Shown: in pieces, positions 17,491 to 25,398 of the stretch
Position numbering within the stretch: position 1 is the first letter of the stretch
Layout: each line of letters begins with the position of its first letter
From: Deltaproteobacteria bacterium
Lineage (GTDB): Bacteria; Desulfobacterota; Binatia; Binatales; Binataceae
Assembly: GCA_003135855.1 (NCBI GenBank)
Contig: PNBD01000086.1
Span: 26,420 to 66,869 of the forward strand
DNA length: 40,450 nucleotides
Direction of reading: 5' to 3'
The notes under the pieces: model-generated
Seen by the model: the letters and a program-made list of their open reading frames with translations, nothing else
What the model was told of the DNA's origin: nothing
Databases searched by the model: none
Position numbers and translations under genes: made by a program

Positions 17491-18984
17491 TCATCGAACC
17501 TCGACCCGGCGGCGCTCGAGACGCCATTCGATCGTCGTGCAGCGGCGCGCGAGCGCATCATCGTGCGTCACCATCACCATCGCGCCCGGATACTCGATGA
17601 GCGCTTCTTCGAGTCTTTCGATTGCCAGCATATCGAGATGATTGGTCGGCTCGTCGAGCACTAATCCCCAGACTTGACGACCCAGCCCGTACGCGATCGC
17701 GAGCTTGCGCGCCTCACCAGGCGACGGCAGTTGCGATCCAAGCAATCGTTCCGGGTCGACGCCCAGTGCCGCGACCAGCGACAGCGTGCGCCCGCGTTCT
17801 TCCTCACGCAAGTCGCGAACTGCGTCGAGCATCGCGATTCCCGCGGCAGTGCTGAGTTCCTGGGGCAGGTAAAGAATCCGCCACGACGCGACATGCGCAT
17901 GGCGCAGCATCGCAGCGAGCAACGTGCTCTTGCCCATACCATTCGGAGCGGTCACCCGAATCCTGCTGTCCCGCAGCACCGCGAGGTGAACATCCTCGAG
18001 CAACGTCGCGTTCCCGGCGCAGATCTCGGCTTCATCGAGCGTGAAAATTTTTGCGACCGGCGCGGGAACGTAATCGACAAAAATCGATCGCCCCTTTTGC
18101 TTGCTGAAACGATATTCCCCGATCTTGTCCGACACGCGATCCACTTCGCGCCTGAGCAGGCCCGCCTCGTAGGATTGTTTGGCGAAACCAGACAGCGCTT
18201 TTCCCTTGGCGAGCATGCTGGTGGCGTCATGGTCGCGCGGATTTTTCATTCGGTTGCGGGTCCGCGCCTGTGCCGCCGCGATCGTTTGCAGGCGACGTTT
18301 GTCCGCCAGCCGGCGTGCGAGCGTTTCGCGCTGATGCTTCAATCGCTCGTATTCCGCATGATGCTCGCGTTCTTCCGCTTCCCACGCGCACTTCGCGTCA
18401 CGATACGGACCGCGCCAGATACGCGCCGACCCATCATGAACGCGCACCGTGTACGACGTGATGCGATCGAGCAGCGCGCGGTCGTGCGAGACGATAATTC
18501 CGATGCCGCGGAAGCGCTCGAGGCCGCCAACCAGCAACTCGCGAGCTTCGACGTCGAGATGATCGGTCGGTTCGTCGAGCATCAGCACCGCCGGTTCCTC
18601 GGCGAGCGCCGCGCCGACCTGCCATCGCTTCCGCTCGCCCGGCGACAGCGTAGGCCATCGCGCGAGCAGTCCGGCGTCGAGACGCAATTCGCCGTGCAGC
18701 CGCCGCGCCAATCCATCCGTCGACTGAGCGAACGCCTCGATCTCGGGTGTCAGCGTCTCGACAGTTTGCGCGCAGATGCGCATCTCGCCCGTCGGCGGAT
18801 CGACATGCACATGCCCGGCTGACGGTTCCAGACTGCTCGCGATCAGGCAGAGCAGTGTGGTCTTGCCGTTGCCATTCGCGCCGACGATCCCGGTCCACCC
18901 GGGCGCCAGCGTGAGCGTCACGTCCGACAGAATTGAAACAGAATCCGCGTATGAAAAAGAGAGACCCGATAGTCGCACGAACAT
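17491..18984 (-). CDS. ABC-F family ATPase (ribosome-associated)
   Basis: Two ATPase domains and no membrane segment define ABC-F. Domain 1 has Walker A GANGNGKT (35-42), signature TLSPGERKR and Walker B LMLDEPTDHLD (134-144). Domain 2 has APNGMGKST (346-354), signature SPGEARKL and LVLDEPTNHLD. The linker (about 195-300) is helical and rich in Glu/Arg/Lys (EREHHAEYERLKHQRETLARRL), as expected for the arm reaching the ribosomal E site. ABC-F proteins either protect ribosomes from antibiotics or act as general translation factors; the sequence does not say which. The leader appears to hide the ribosome-binding site in a stem, which would fit drug-inducible translation. A similar SPGE signature is common in this subgroup. 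Confidence 0.92.
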   Translation of the reverse strand: MFVRLSGLSFSYADSVSILSDVTLTLAPGWTGIVGANGNGKTTLLCLIASSLEPSAGHVHVDPPTGEMRICAQTVETLTPEIEAFAQSTDGLARRLHGELRLDAGLLARWPTLSPGERKRWQVGAALAEEPAVLMLDEPTDHLDVEARELLVGGLERFRGIGIIVSHDRALLDRITSYTVRVHDGSARIWRGPYRDAKCAWEAEEREHHAEYERLKHQRETLARRLADKRRLQTIAAAQARTRNRMKNPRDHDATSMLAKGKALSGFAKQSYEAGLLRREVDRVSDKIGEYRFSKQKGRSIFVDYVPAPVAKIFTLDEAEICAGNATLLEDVHLAVLRDSRIRVTAPNGMGKSTLLAAMLRHAHVASWRILYLPQELSTAAGIAMLDAVRDLREEERGRTLSLVAALGVDPERLLGSQLPSPGEARKLAIAYGLGRQVWGLVLDEPTNHLDMLAIERLEEALIEYPGAMVMVTHDDALARRCTTIEWRLERRRVEVR

Positions 18985-19088
18985 CGTAACTGCTCCCGAG
19001 CAAGGCGCGCGCGATCGCGTCGCACGCGCTGGTTGTCCAAAACCACGAAACTGGAGCAGTTATTTCCGCACGCCTTTGTTCTCTCCCT
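18985..19088 (-). promoter_or_regulatory. Putative translational attenuator in the ABC-F leader
   Basis: Read leftward, TAACTGCTCC (19062-19053) is perfectly complementary to GGAGCAGTTA (18996-18987). The GGAG of the second arm is the Shine-Dalgarno of the ABC-F ATG at 18984, with 8 nt spacing. A smaller hairpin TGGTT/AACCA (19045-19030) sits in the 56-nt loop. The first arm begins exactly at the TAA of a possible ORF GTG-CGG-AAA-TAA (19071-19060), which has a GGGAG 11 nt upstream. A ribosome stalled there would cover the first arm and free the Shine-Dalgarno. The complementarity is seen; the mechanism is inferred from known Erm and ABC-F leaders. Confidence 0.5.
19060..19071 (-). CDS. Possible three-codon leader ORF of the ABC-F gene
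   Basis: GTG CGG AAA TAA (fMet-Arg-Lys, stop) follows AGGGAGAG at 19088-19081. The stop codon overlaps the 5' arm of the stem that hides the ABC-F ribosome-binding site. Basic Arg/Lys residues near the end are common in drug-sensing leader peptides. So short an ORF could easily be chance; its position is the only support. Confidence 0.25.
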   Translation of the reverse strand: MRK

Positions 19089-19116
19089 GAGGTTAGAAAT
19101 TTGAACTTATCACCTA

Positions 19117-19167
19117 CACCGGGCCGCACCAAGATGGGCGAGATGCTTGGTGACTTGGTGTCCGGTG
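19117..19167. repeat. Nested inverted repeat between the epoxide hydrolase-like gene and the ABC-F leader
   Basis: The outer pair is CACCGG (19117-19122) with CCGGTG (19162-19167); the inner pair is CACCAAG (19127-19133) with CTTGGTG (19146-19152). It begins about 14 nt past the stop of the gene at 19181, where a transcript end would be expected, but lacks a T-run. It shares CTTGGTGTC with the stem-loop after recA. Confidence 0.5.
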
Positions 19168-19180
19168 GTGAAGATCTTTC

Positions 19181-20140
19181 TTAAAGTCCTTTCAAGAACT
19201 CGATGAGGATCTCGTTCACTTCCTTGGCGCGCTCTTGCTGAACCCAATGCCCGGCGCCCGCAATGATCACTTTCTTCTTGAGATTTGGTGTGAACGCGCC
19301 GGCCATTTCGTACACGCCAGGATACATCTTGCCGACCACATCATGTTCGCCGGCCGCGAATACTGCGGGCTGACGCAACTTGGCGCCATCGAGGAACGGT
19401 GTCAGCTCCCAATTGCGATCGAAGTTTCGATACCAATTGATCCCGCCGCGAAAGCCTGACTGCTTGAACTCATTTGCGAAGAAGTCGAGGTCAGCCTCCG
19501 TCAGCCACGACGGCAGCTTCTTTGGAACGACGCCGGTCTCAATGAATTTCATCGTTTTCGGGAACCGGAAATTCCAGCGTTCGCTGGGCGGCGGATCGCC
19601 CGAGGCGGAATACAGCATCATTGCCATCGTGCGGCGCGGATCGGCATCGAGTTCCTTTTCGACTTTGCCCGGCTCCTGGAAATATAGCTGGTAGAAATTC
19701 TGGTCACCGGCGAGCGCCTTCATCGCATCGGTCGGGCGAACCGAACCGCGCGGAAAATACGGCACGCTGAGCAGCGCAATCGCGCGAAAAATGTCTGGCC
19801 GGAGAATTGCCGAATTCCATGCCACCGGCGCGCCCCAATCGTGTCCGACAATCACTGCGGAATCGGCGCCTATACCGTTGACCAAACCGACGATGTCACC
19901 GGTCAAATTCAGGATGTTGTAAGACTCGATCGGCTCGGGCTTGTCAGTCTGCCCGTAGCCGCGCTGATCGGGCGCGATCACTCGAAAGCCAGCCGCCGCG
20001 AGCGCCGGAATCTGATGCCGGTACGAGTACCACGACTCGGGCCATCCGTGGCACAGCACCACCAGCGGCCCGCTGCCCTGCTCGACGTAGTGCATCTTGA
20101 TGCCGTTGGTCGTGATGAATTTATGTTGCAGTTCACCCAT
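19181..20140 (-). CDS. Epoxide hydrolase-like alpha/beta hydrolase
   Basis: The 319-residue protein shows the soluble epoxide hydrolase pattern: HGWPESW (31-37) gives the oxyanion hole, GHDWG (99-103) holds the nucleophile D101, a GEHD segment near 265 supplies the acid, and GHW near 298 the catalytic His. Asp rather than Ser as nucleophile separates it from esterases. A haloalkane dehalogenase-like role is less likely given HGWPES and the cap-domain Tyr residues. It has no signal peptide. AGAAGG 7 nt before the ATG supports the start. It follows etfA by 45 nt on the same strand and may be in the etf transcript. The substrate is unknown. Confidence 0.87.
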   Translation of the reverse strand: MGELQHKFITTNGIKMHYVEQGSGPLVVLCHGWPESWYSYRHQIPALAAAGFRVIAPDQRGYGQTDKPEPIESYNILNLTGDIVGLVNGIGADSAVIVGHDWGAPVAWNSAILRPDIFRAIALLSVPYFPRGSVRPTDAMKALAGDQNFYQLYFQEPGKVEKELDADPRRTMAMMLYSASGDPPPSERWNFRFPKTMKFIETGVVPKKLPSWLTEADLDFFANEFKQSGFRGGINWYRNFDRNWELTPFLDGAKLRQPAVFAAGEHDVVGKMYPGVYEMAGAFTPNLKKKVIIAGAGHWVQQERAKEVNEILIEFLKGL

Positions 20141-20185
20141 CGTCGAACCTTCTCTAACGCTTCGGACGCTGCCGCTACTCGCACA

Positions 20186-21160
20186 TCAAGAGTGCTTGAG
20201 CTTCTTCACTTCCTCGGCCATCTCAGGCACCGCCTTGAACAGGTCCGCGACGAGGCCATAGTCCGCGACCGCGAAAATCGGTGCTTCCTCATCCTTGTTG
20301 ATCGCGCAAATGACCTTCGAGTCCTTCATTCCCGCCAGATGCTGAATCGCGCCTGAAATTCCGACCGCGATATAGAGTTCCGGCGCGACGACCTTGCCGG
20401 TCTGTCCGACCTGCAAATCGTTGGGTACGAAGCCCGCATCGACGGCCGCCCGCGACGCACCCATCGCCGCGCCCATCTCGTCGACCAGCGGCTCCAGCAC
20501 CGTCTTGAAATTCTCGCCCGACTTGAGGCCGCGCCCGCCCGATACGATTATTCGCGCTTCGGTGAGCTGCGGGCGATCGTTCTTGGTCGCGTTGAATGAA
20601 ACGAATTCCATCTTGAGCGACGCCGTATCGATCTCGGCGTCCTGCTTCTCGACTGGCGCCAATGCGTCGCCCGGCTTGGCCGCGTCGTATGCGGTACCGC
20701 GGACGGTCAGCACTTTGATTGGTCCATCGAGCTCGACCGTCGCCATTACGTTGCCGGCGTATGTTGGGCGCACGAAGGTGTGATCGTCGCTGATCGCGGT
20801 GATTTCCGACGCCATCGGAGCGCCGAGCCGAGCCGCGAGTCGCGGAAACAGATCCTTGCCCATCGCAGTTGCCGTCGCGAGGAGAAATTCCGCGCCGGTC
20901 TTCTTCGCCAATGCCGCGAGCGCCTGCGCATGCGCGTCGGCGAGATAATTCTTCAGCGCGGGATGCGCCAGCGCGATCACCTTGCTGACGCCGTACTTCG
21001 CGATTTCGCCCGCCGCACCTTCCGGCGCGTCGCCCGCCACTACCGCGATCGCATTGCCGCCGCGCTTTTTCGCGAGCTCGAGGCCCGCGTGAATCGCCAC
21101 CAGCGTAGTCTTGGGGAAATGTCCGCCCTGATGCTCCGCGAAAACTAGAACGTCACCCAT
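20186..21160 (-). CDS. etfA: Electron transfer flavoprotein alpha subunit
   Basis: EtfA binds FAD and, with EtfB, carries electrons from acyl-CoA dehydrogenases to the quinone pool via ETF:quinone oxidoreductase. The length, 324 residues, is normal. The N-terminal domain (about 1-190) opens MGDVLVFAEHQGG. The FAD-binding C-terminal domain has IIVSGGRGLKSGENF, ASRAAVDAGFVPNDLQVGQTGKVV and the VGISGAIQHLAGM signature, then VADYGLVADLFKAVPEM. GGAG lies 7 nt before the ATG. It follows etfB by 93 nt. No acyl-CoA dehydrogenase gene is in the window. Confidence 0.97.
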   Translation of the reverse strand: MGDVLVFAEHQGGHFPKTTLVAIHAGLELAKKRGGNAIAVVAGDAPEGAAGEIAKYGVSKVIALAHPALKNYLADAHAQALAALAKKTGAEFLLATATAMGKDLFPRLAARLGAPMASEITAISDDHTFVRPTYAGNVMATVELDGPIKVLTVRGTAYDAAKPGDALAPVEKQDAEIDTASLKMEFVSFNATKNDRPQLTEARIIVSGGRGLKSGENFKTVLEPLVDEMGAAMGASRAAVDAGFVPNDLQVGQTGKVVAPELYIAVGISGAIQHLAGMKDSKVICAINKDEEAPIFAVADYGLVADLFKAVPEMAEEVKKLKHS

Positions 21161-21253
21161 TTATGTCTCCGGCGCCCGGTTCCCTGCGTGTTCCGTCAGA
21201 TTCGGGCGACTCAGTCAAAGTTCTCTTATCGATTCGTCGCGTTCGCCGCGCGC

Positions 21254-22000
21254 CTAAATTACTTTCGCTTCGGTATGCAGCACCGCCACCAGCTCCTGCA
21301 CCGACGCGACCTTGCGACCCGCCTGACGTTTCGGCGGCGCTGCCATCGTTTTCACTTTGAGCTTCGGCGCGAGATCGAGTCCAAGGCTGTCGGCCGCGAT
21401 TTCCTTCATCTCTTTTTTGCGCGCCTTCATGATTCCCGGCAGCGATGCGTAGCGCGGTTCGTTCAAGCGGAGATCAGTCGTGATCACCGCCGGCAACTTG
21501 AACGCTATCGTCTCGAGTCCGCCGTCCACTTCGCGCACGACGGTGGTTTTGTCGGCGCCGATTTCGATCTTCGATGCGAACGTCGCCTGCGGCCATCCGA
21601 GCATCTCCGCCAGCATCTGGCCGATCTGATTCGCATCGTCGTCGATCGCCTGCTTGCCAAGAATGATCAGGTCCGGTTTTTCATCGCCGGCAATCTTCGC
21701 GAGAATTCCTGCGATCGCCAGCGAGTCGAGCGGCGCGTCGGTCTTCACCAGGATTGCGCGGTCGGCGCCCATCGCGAGCCCGGTGCGCAGTTGCTCTTGC
21801 CAGTTGGTCTGCCCGACGCTTACCAGGACGACTTCGCCGGTTTGTTTCTCCTTGATTCGAAGCGCCTCTTCGATCGCGATTTCGCAAAACGGGTTGATCA
21901 CCCACTTCACGTTATCGGTCGCGATTCCGGAGCCGTCGGGCAGCACGCGGATCGTCGTCGCGGGATCGGGAACTCGTTTAACAGGTACTAAAATCTTCAC
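21254..22000 (-). CDS. etfB: Electron transfer flavoprotein beta subunit
   Basis: EtfB holds the AMP of the ETF heterodimer and contacts partner dehydrogenases. The 248-residue protein starts MKILVPVKRVPDP and has the family segments NPFCEIAIEEALRIKE, LAMGADRAILV, LIILGKQAIDDDANQIGQMLAE and LPAVITTDLRLNEPRYASLPGIMKARKK, the last being the ETF-beta signature region. It leads a leftward etfB-etfA transcript that may include the epoxide hydrolase-like gene. A candidate promoter lies at 22102-22130, and an 11-bp direct repeat lies in its leader. Confidence 0.97.
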   Translation of the reverse strand: MKILVPVKRVPDPATTIRVLPDGSGIATDNVKWVINPFCEIAIEEALRIKEKQTGEVVLVSVGQTNWQEQLRTGLAMGADRAILVKTDAPLDSLAIAGILAKIAGDEKPDLIILGKQAIDDDANQIGQMLAEMLGWPQATFASKIEIGADKTTVVREVDGGLETIAFKLPAVITTDLRLNEPRYASLPGIMKARKKEMKEIAADSLGLDLAPKLKVKTMAAPPKRQAGRKVASVQELVAVLHTEAKVI

Positions 22001-22058
22001 CGCAAAATCACTCCAAGCATTCGTTCATGCATCGGTGCGTATCAAGAAATGGCCGCAG

Positions 22059-22079
22059 TTGCTCAGAAATTGCTCAGAA
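22059..22079. repeat. Direct repeat, 11-bp period, in the etfB leader
   Basis: TTGCTCAGAA occurs at 22059-22068 and again at 22070-22079, one helical turn apart. It lies between the candidate etfB promoter and the etfB start. It could be a regulator site; the only evidence is the repeat and its phasing. Confidence 0.5.
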
Positions 22080-22101
22080 TTAACGCTGATAAAACGGACA
22101 G

Positions 22102-22130
22102 AAACTAACAGCGGCCCAAAAGCCAGTCAA
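22102..22130 (-). promoter_or_regulatory. Candidate sigma-70 promoter for etfB-etfA
   Basis: Read leftward, TTGACT (22130-22125) is followed after exactly 17 nt by TAGTTT (22107-22102). The -35 is good and the -10 is weak. It would start a transcript about 95 nt before etfB. Confidence 0.35.
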
Positions 22131-22192
22131 ACATTACTAATGTGAGCCTTCCGGCGCAAAGACCGCGCGCGAAATACCGGACCACTGCGGAT

Positions 22193-22990
22193 TTACTCGT
22201 TGTAGCCCAAGCGATGCGACAGTTCGCGGCCCGCATCAAGCAGGCTCGGCGCGATCTCGCTCGTGATGCGCTCTGGCCCGATTCGATACGTCGGCCCCGC
22301 GACCGCGACCGAACCCACCACCGAGCGCGTGTAATCGCGAATTGGCACGGCGACCGACGAGACTTCTTCGGTAAACTCGCCTGAATCGACCGCGTATCCA
22401 TCGCGCGCGACCGCCTCCAACTGCGCGAGCAGCGCCGCGCGATCGACAATCGTGCGATCGGTGTAACGCTTCAGCGTTTCCGGCAGCGCCGACTTGAGTT
22501 GTTCTTCGGCATCGAACGCAAGATGAGCCTTGCCGGCGGCGCTACAATGCAGCGGCAGTGTGATTCCGATCGGCGGAGTGATCCGCACCGCGCGCTCTTC
22601 TGCCTCTGCCGCTTCGAGCGGTACCACACCGTCGCGCCGCACAATTGCCACGTACGCGCTCTCACGGCATTTGCGCGCGAGATCAACCAGGATCGGGCGC
22701 GCTTGCCTCACCAGCCCCATATGATGGATGTATCGGCGTCCGAGGTGCAGACACTTAATGCCGAGCCGATAATTTTCGGTTGCCTTGTTCTGCTCGATAT
22801 AACTGCGCGCCTCGAGCGTCGCGAGCAGACGAAATACGTTGTTCTTATGCAGCTTGAGCCGTTTCGAAAGTTCAGTGACGCCGAGTTCGTCGACCTCACC
22901 AAAGAACTGCTCGAGCACGTCGAGCGCGTGCGCGACGGATTGAATTACGTAGTTTGTTTTGTCGCGTCTGACCATCTGTTCCGCATGCAT
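22193..22990 (-). CDS. IclR-family transcriptional regulator
   Basis: A winged helix-turn-helix fills residues about 15-80 (VIQSVAHALDVLEQFF, LGVTELSKRLKLHKNNVFRLLATLEARSYIEQ). The IclR effector domain follows (about 90-262), with LPLHCSAAGKAHLAF and GYAVDSGEFTEEVSSVAVPI, both typical. IclR proteins bind small organic acids or aromatics and often repress neighbouring catabolic operons and themselves. Plausible targets are etfB-etfA on one side and the divergent methyltransferase group on the other; this is inference. ATG 22990 and ATG 22975 are both possible starts. A good promoter lies about 50 bp upstream. Confidence 0.93.
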   Translation of the reverse strand: MHAEQMVRRDKTNYVIQSVAHALDVLEQFFGEVDELGVTELSKRLKLHKNNVFRLLATLEARSYIEQNKATENYRLGIKCLHLGRRYIHHMGLVRQARPILVDLARKCRESAYVAIVRRDGVVPLEAAEAEERAVRITPPIGITLPLHCSAAGKAHLAFDAEEQLKSALPETLKRYTDRTIVDRAALLAQLEAVARDGYAVDSGEFTEEVSSVAVPIRDYTRSVVGSVAVAGPTYRIGPERITSEIAPSLLDAGRELSHRLGYNE

Positions 22991-23040
22991 CGTCGCGACG
23001 TGAAAAGCAGCGTCGCTCGTGCGAATTGGAAAGGTGTTCT

Positions 23041-23069
23041 AATCTAGACGGCGCGCCGCGACGCGTCAA
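23041..23069 (-). promoter_or_regulatory. Sigma-70 promoter for the iclR gene
   Basis: Read leftward, TTGACG (23069-23064) and TAGATT (23046-23041) are separated by exactly 17 nt. The expected start site is near 23034, about 45 bp before the iclR start. The spacer contains the 8-bp palindrome GGCGCGCC, a possible operator core. Confidence 0.55.
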
Positions 23070-23160
23070 CGCCACTCCTGAAAATTTTGCAATCATCCAT
23101 AAGTGCTCAATTCTAAACGATAAAAAGATAGCGGCCGACTACTCCAACGAGCGTGAAGTT

Positions 23161-23802
23161 ATGAACAAGCCAATGCCTGCTGAATTTTTCCGGCGCATCG
23201 ACGACTCCAATGATGAGCTATTCTACTCCATGCCTCGGCTCGTCGTTCACATCGATGACGGCGCGATCGCAAAAGTCGCCGACATCTATGCGCAGTTACT
23301 TCCGCAAGGCGGAGCGATTCTCGACCTGATGAGCAGTTGGCGCTCTCATCTGCCGTCTCTGTTGCAGCCCTCGCGCGTCGTCGGCCTCGGCATGAACCTC
23401 CCTGAGATGGAAAATAATCCTGCGCTGACTGAGCGTGTTATCCACAATTTGAATCGCGCGCCGCGGCTGCCTTTCAATGACGATGAGTTCGATGGCGCCG
23501 TCGTGACCGTGTCTGTTCAATACATGACGAGCCCGATCGAGACGTTCCGCGACGTCGGCCGCGTTCTGAAGCCGGGCGCGCCGTTCGTGGTGACGTATTC
23601 CAATCGCATGTTTCCGACCAAGGCGGTCGCGATCTGGCAGCAACTCGACGATTACGACCGTTCGAAACTGATCTCGCGCTACTTTATCGAGAGTGGCGCG
23701 TTTGAGAACATAGATTTTATCGACCAGAGCGCGCCGACCTCACCGCTCTCCGATCCGATTTGGGCCGTAGTTGGTTACCGAACGCGCGAGGCAAGCACGT
23801 GA
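23161..23802 (+). CDS. Class I SAM-dependent methyltransferase
   Basis: The start is ATG 23161 (213 residues, MNKPMPAEFFRRIDD). Motif I is GAILDLMSSWRSHLP with the following VVGLGMNLPEM, and a later motif is LPFNDDEFDGAVVTVSVQYMTSP, matching a Methyltransf_11-like fold. The RVLKPGAPFVVTYSNRMFPTKA segment completes the core. The conserved Gly-rich loop is replaced by DLMSSW, which is characteristic of one bacterial subfamily. The methyl acceptor is unknown. Its TGA overlaps the GTG start of the VOC gene (GTGA), so the two are coupled. It diverges from iclR. Confidence 0.8.
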   Translation: MNKPMPAEFFRRIDDSNDELFYSMPRLVVHIDDGAIAKVADIYAQLLPQGGAILDLMSSWRSHLPSLLQPSRVVGLGMNLPEMENNPALTERVIHNLNRAPRLPFNDDEFDGAVVTVSVQYMTSPIETFRDVGRVLKPGAPFVVTYSNRMFPTKAVAIWQQLDDYDRSKLISRYFIESGAFENIDFIDQSAPTSPLSDPIWAVVGYRTREAST

Positions 23803-24188
23803 TCAAAAATAGCGGTATCCGGCATCTGGCACTTCGCGTCTCCGACGTCGAGCGCGCCGTCGAATTCTATTCGCGCGTGTTCGGGATGAAGCTGGTATGG
23901 CAGCCCGATCCCGATAACGCCTATATGAGTTCCGGCTCCGATAACCTGGCACTCCATCGCGGCAGTCATGGCCATGCCGATGCGCAATCGCTCGATCATT
24001 TTGGCTTCATCGTGCCGACCGTCGAAGATGTCGATGCCGCCTACGTATGGGCGCGCGGCGCAGGCCTCGACATAGTTCATCCGCTGAAGCATCATCGCGA
24101 CGGTTCGGTGTCGTTTTACATTCGCGATCCCGACGGCAACGTGATTCAGGCTTTGTACGAACCGACCATCAGTAATTTTTCGTCCTGA
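23799..24188 (+). CDS. VOC-family (glyoxalase/bleomycin-resistance fold) protein
   Basis: The start is GTG 23799, overlapping the methyltransferase stop as GTGA, giving 129 residues. The fold is clear from IRHLALRVSDVERAVEFYSRVFGMKLV at the N-terminus, the central HFGFIVPTVEDVDAAY and the terminal YIRDPDGNVIQALYEP. Metal ligands are probably the His of RHLAL, His of LDHFGF and the final Glu. VOC proteins include lyases, dioxygenases and resistance proteins; the reaction here cannot be told. Coupling to the methyltransferase suggests a shared pathway. Confidence 0.85.
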   Translation: MIKNSGIRHLALRVSDVERAVEFYSRVFGMKLVWQPDPDNAYMSSGSDNLALHRGSHGHADAQSLDHFGFIVPTVEDVDAAYVWARGAGLDIVHPLKHHRDGSVSFYIRDPDGNVIQALYEPTISNFSS

Positions 24189-24253
24189 GCGGAGGTTCTG
24201 CGGCGAACAATCCCGGAACCACGCTCAAGTCATCAAATACGGGAGACTTATCG

Positions 24254-25366
24254 ATGCTCAAGGGGCACGCGACCGCCGACGGTACCGCCGAATACGCGAA
24301 ACGCTTTCCAGGATTGCCGGGTAATTTCCGCCCGATGCTTGGCAATTCGGTCTCGTCGATCGGAATCGGCACCTATCTTGGCGATCCCGACGTCGAGACC
24401 GATCGCGCCTATGAAGAAGCGCTGACCGCCGCGCTCACCGGCGGAATCAACCTGGTCGATACCGCGGTCAATTACCGCTTTCAGCGGAGCGAACGCACGA
24501 TCGGCAAGGTCCTCGCCGAACTGGTCGCCGCGGGCAAGCTCAAGCGCGAGGAAGTCGTGATCGCCACCAAAGGCGGCTACATCACCTTTGACGGCGGCGT
24601 GCCGGACAACCCGCGCGCGTGGTTCGAGGATCATTTCGTCAAGACCGGAATCGTCTCGCCGGGCGATCTGGTGGACGGCTCGCACTGCATGACGCCGAAA
24701 TACATCGGCACGATGCTCGATTTGTCACGTGCCAACCTGGGCCTCGACACCATCGACATTTATTATGTCCACAATCCCGAGACGCAGCTCGAAGTGCTCG
24801 AGCGCAAGGAATTTCTGCGAAGGATCTCGCAGATTTTCGAGTTCCTCGAAGGCGCAGTCGCCGCGGGCAAGATCGGCGTCTACGGCGTCGCGACCTGGAA
24901 CGGACTCCGCGCGGCGCCGACCGAGCGTGGATGGCTCTCGCTCGATGAACTCGTCCGCATTGCACGCGAGGTCGGCGGCGACGCGCATCATTTCCGCGCG
25001 ATTCAGTTGCCGCACAATCTTGCGATGCCCGAAGCGGTCACGCGCGCGAATCAAATCGTCAACGGCCGCAAGACCACGACGCTCGCAGCAGCAAAGCCGC
25101 TCGGACTCGCAGTATGCGCCAGCGCATCGCTGCTGCAGGGTCAGCTATCGCGCGGATTGCCAGCGATCGTTTCCGAGGCGTTTAAGGGACTCGCAACAGA
25201 TGCGCAGCGCGCGATCCAGTTTGTCCGCTCGACGCCAGGGGTCGATGTCGCGTTGGTCGGAATGAAATCTGCCGAGCATGTGCGCGATACGCTCGCGACC
25301 GCGGCCAAGCCGCCCGCCACGGTCGAGGAGTTCATGCGGCTTTTCCAGGCTCCCGACGAACCCTAG
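24254..25366 (+). CDS. Aldo/keto reductase family oxidoreductase
   Basis: The 370-residue protein has the AKR catalytic tetrad: D69 and Y74 in NLVDTAVNYR, K106 in VIATKGGY and H173 in IYYVHNPE. The NADPH-binding end is seen in GVDVALVGMKSAEHVRDTL. It is longer than the usual ~320 because of an insert at about 110-145 (GGVPDNPRAWFEDHF...) between the Lys and His. The N-terminus also extends about 25 residues before the barrel. GGGAG about 8 nt before the ATG supports the start. It follows the VOC gene by 65 nt on the same strand. The substrate is unknown. Confidence 0.88.
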   Translation: MLKGHATADGTAEYAKRFPGLPGNFRPMLGNSVSSIGIGTYLGDPDVETDRAYEEALTAALTGGINLVDTAVNYRFQRSERTIGKVLAELVAAGKLKREEVVIATKGGYITFDGGVPDNPRAWFEDHFVKTGIVSPGDLVDGSHCMTPKYIGTMLDLSRANLGLDTIDIYYVHNPETQLEVLERKEFLRRISQIFEFLEGAVAAGKIGVYGVATWNGLRAAPTERGWLSLDELVRIAREVGGDAHHFRAIQLPHNLAMPEAVTRANQIVNGRKTTTLAAAKPLGLAVCASASLLQGQLSRGLPAIVSEAFKGLATDAQRAIQFVRSTPGVDVALVGMKSAEHVRDTLATAAKPPATVEEFMRLFQAPDEP

Positions 25367-25398
25367 CACGCGGCATTTCCAGAACCGCGCCTGCAGTC

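Noticed and set aside
17674-18822. Long rightward open frame opposite the ABC-F gene
   Set aside because: Antisense to intact Walker and signature motifs; no recognisable domain.
17491-18984. Degenerate signature motif in the second ABC-F domain as evidence of inactivity
   Set aside because: SPGEARKL is the usual form in this ABC-F subgroup, and Walker A and B motifs are intact.
18434-19132. Leftward open frame running through the ABC-F leader into the gene in another frame
   Set aside because: It starts at a TTG without a ribosome-binding site and reads as a shadow of the ABC-F gene; the three-codon frame fits the stem better as a leader.
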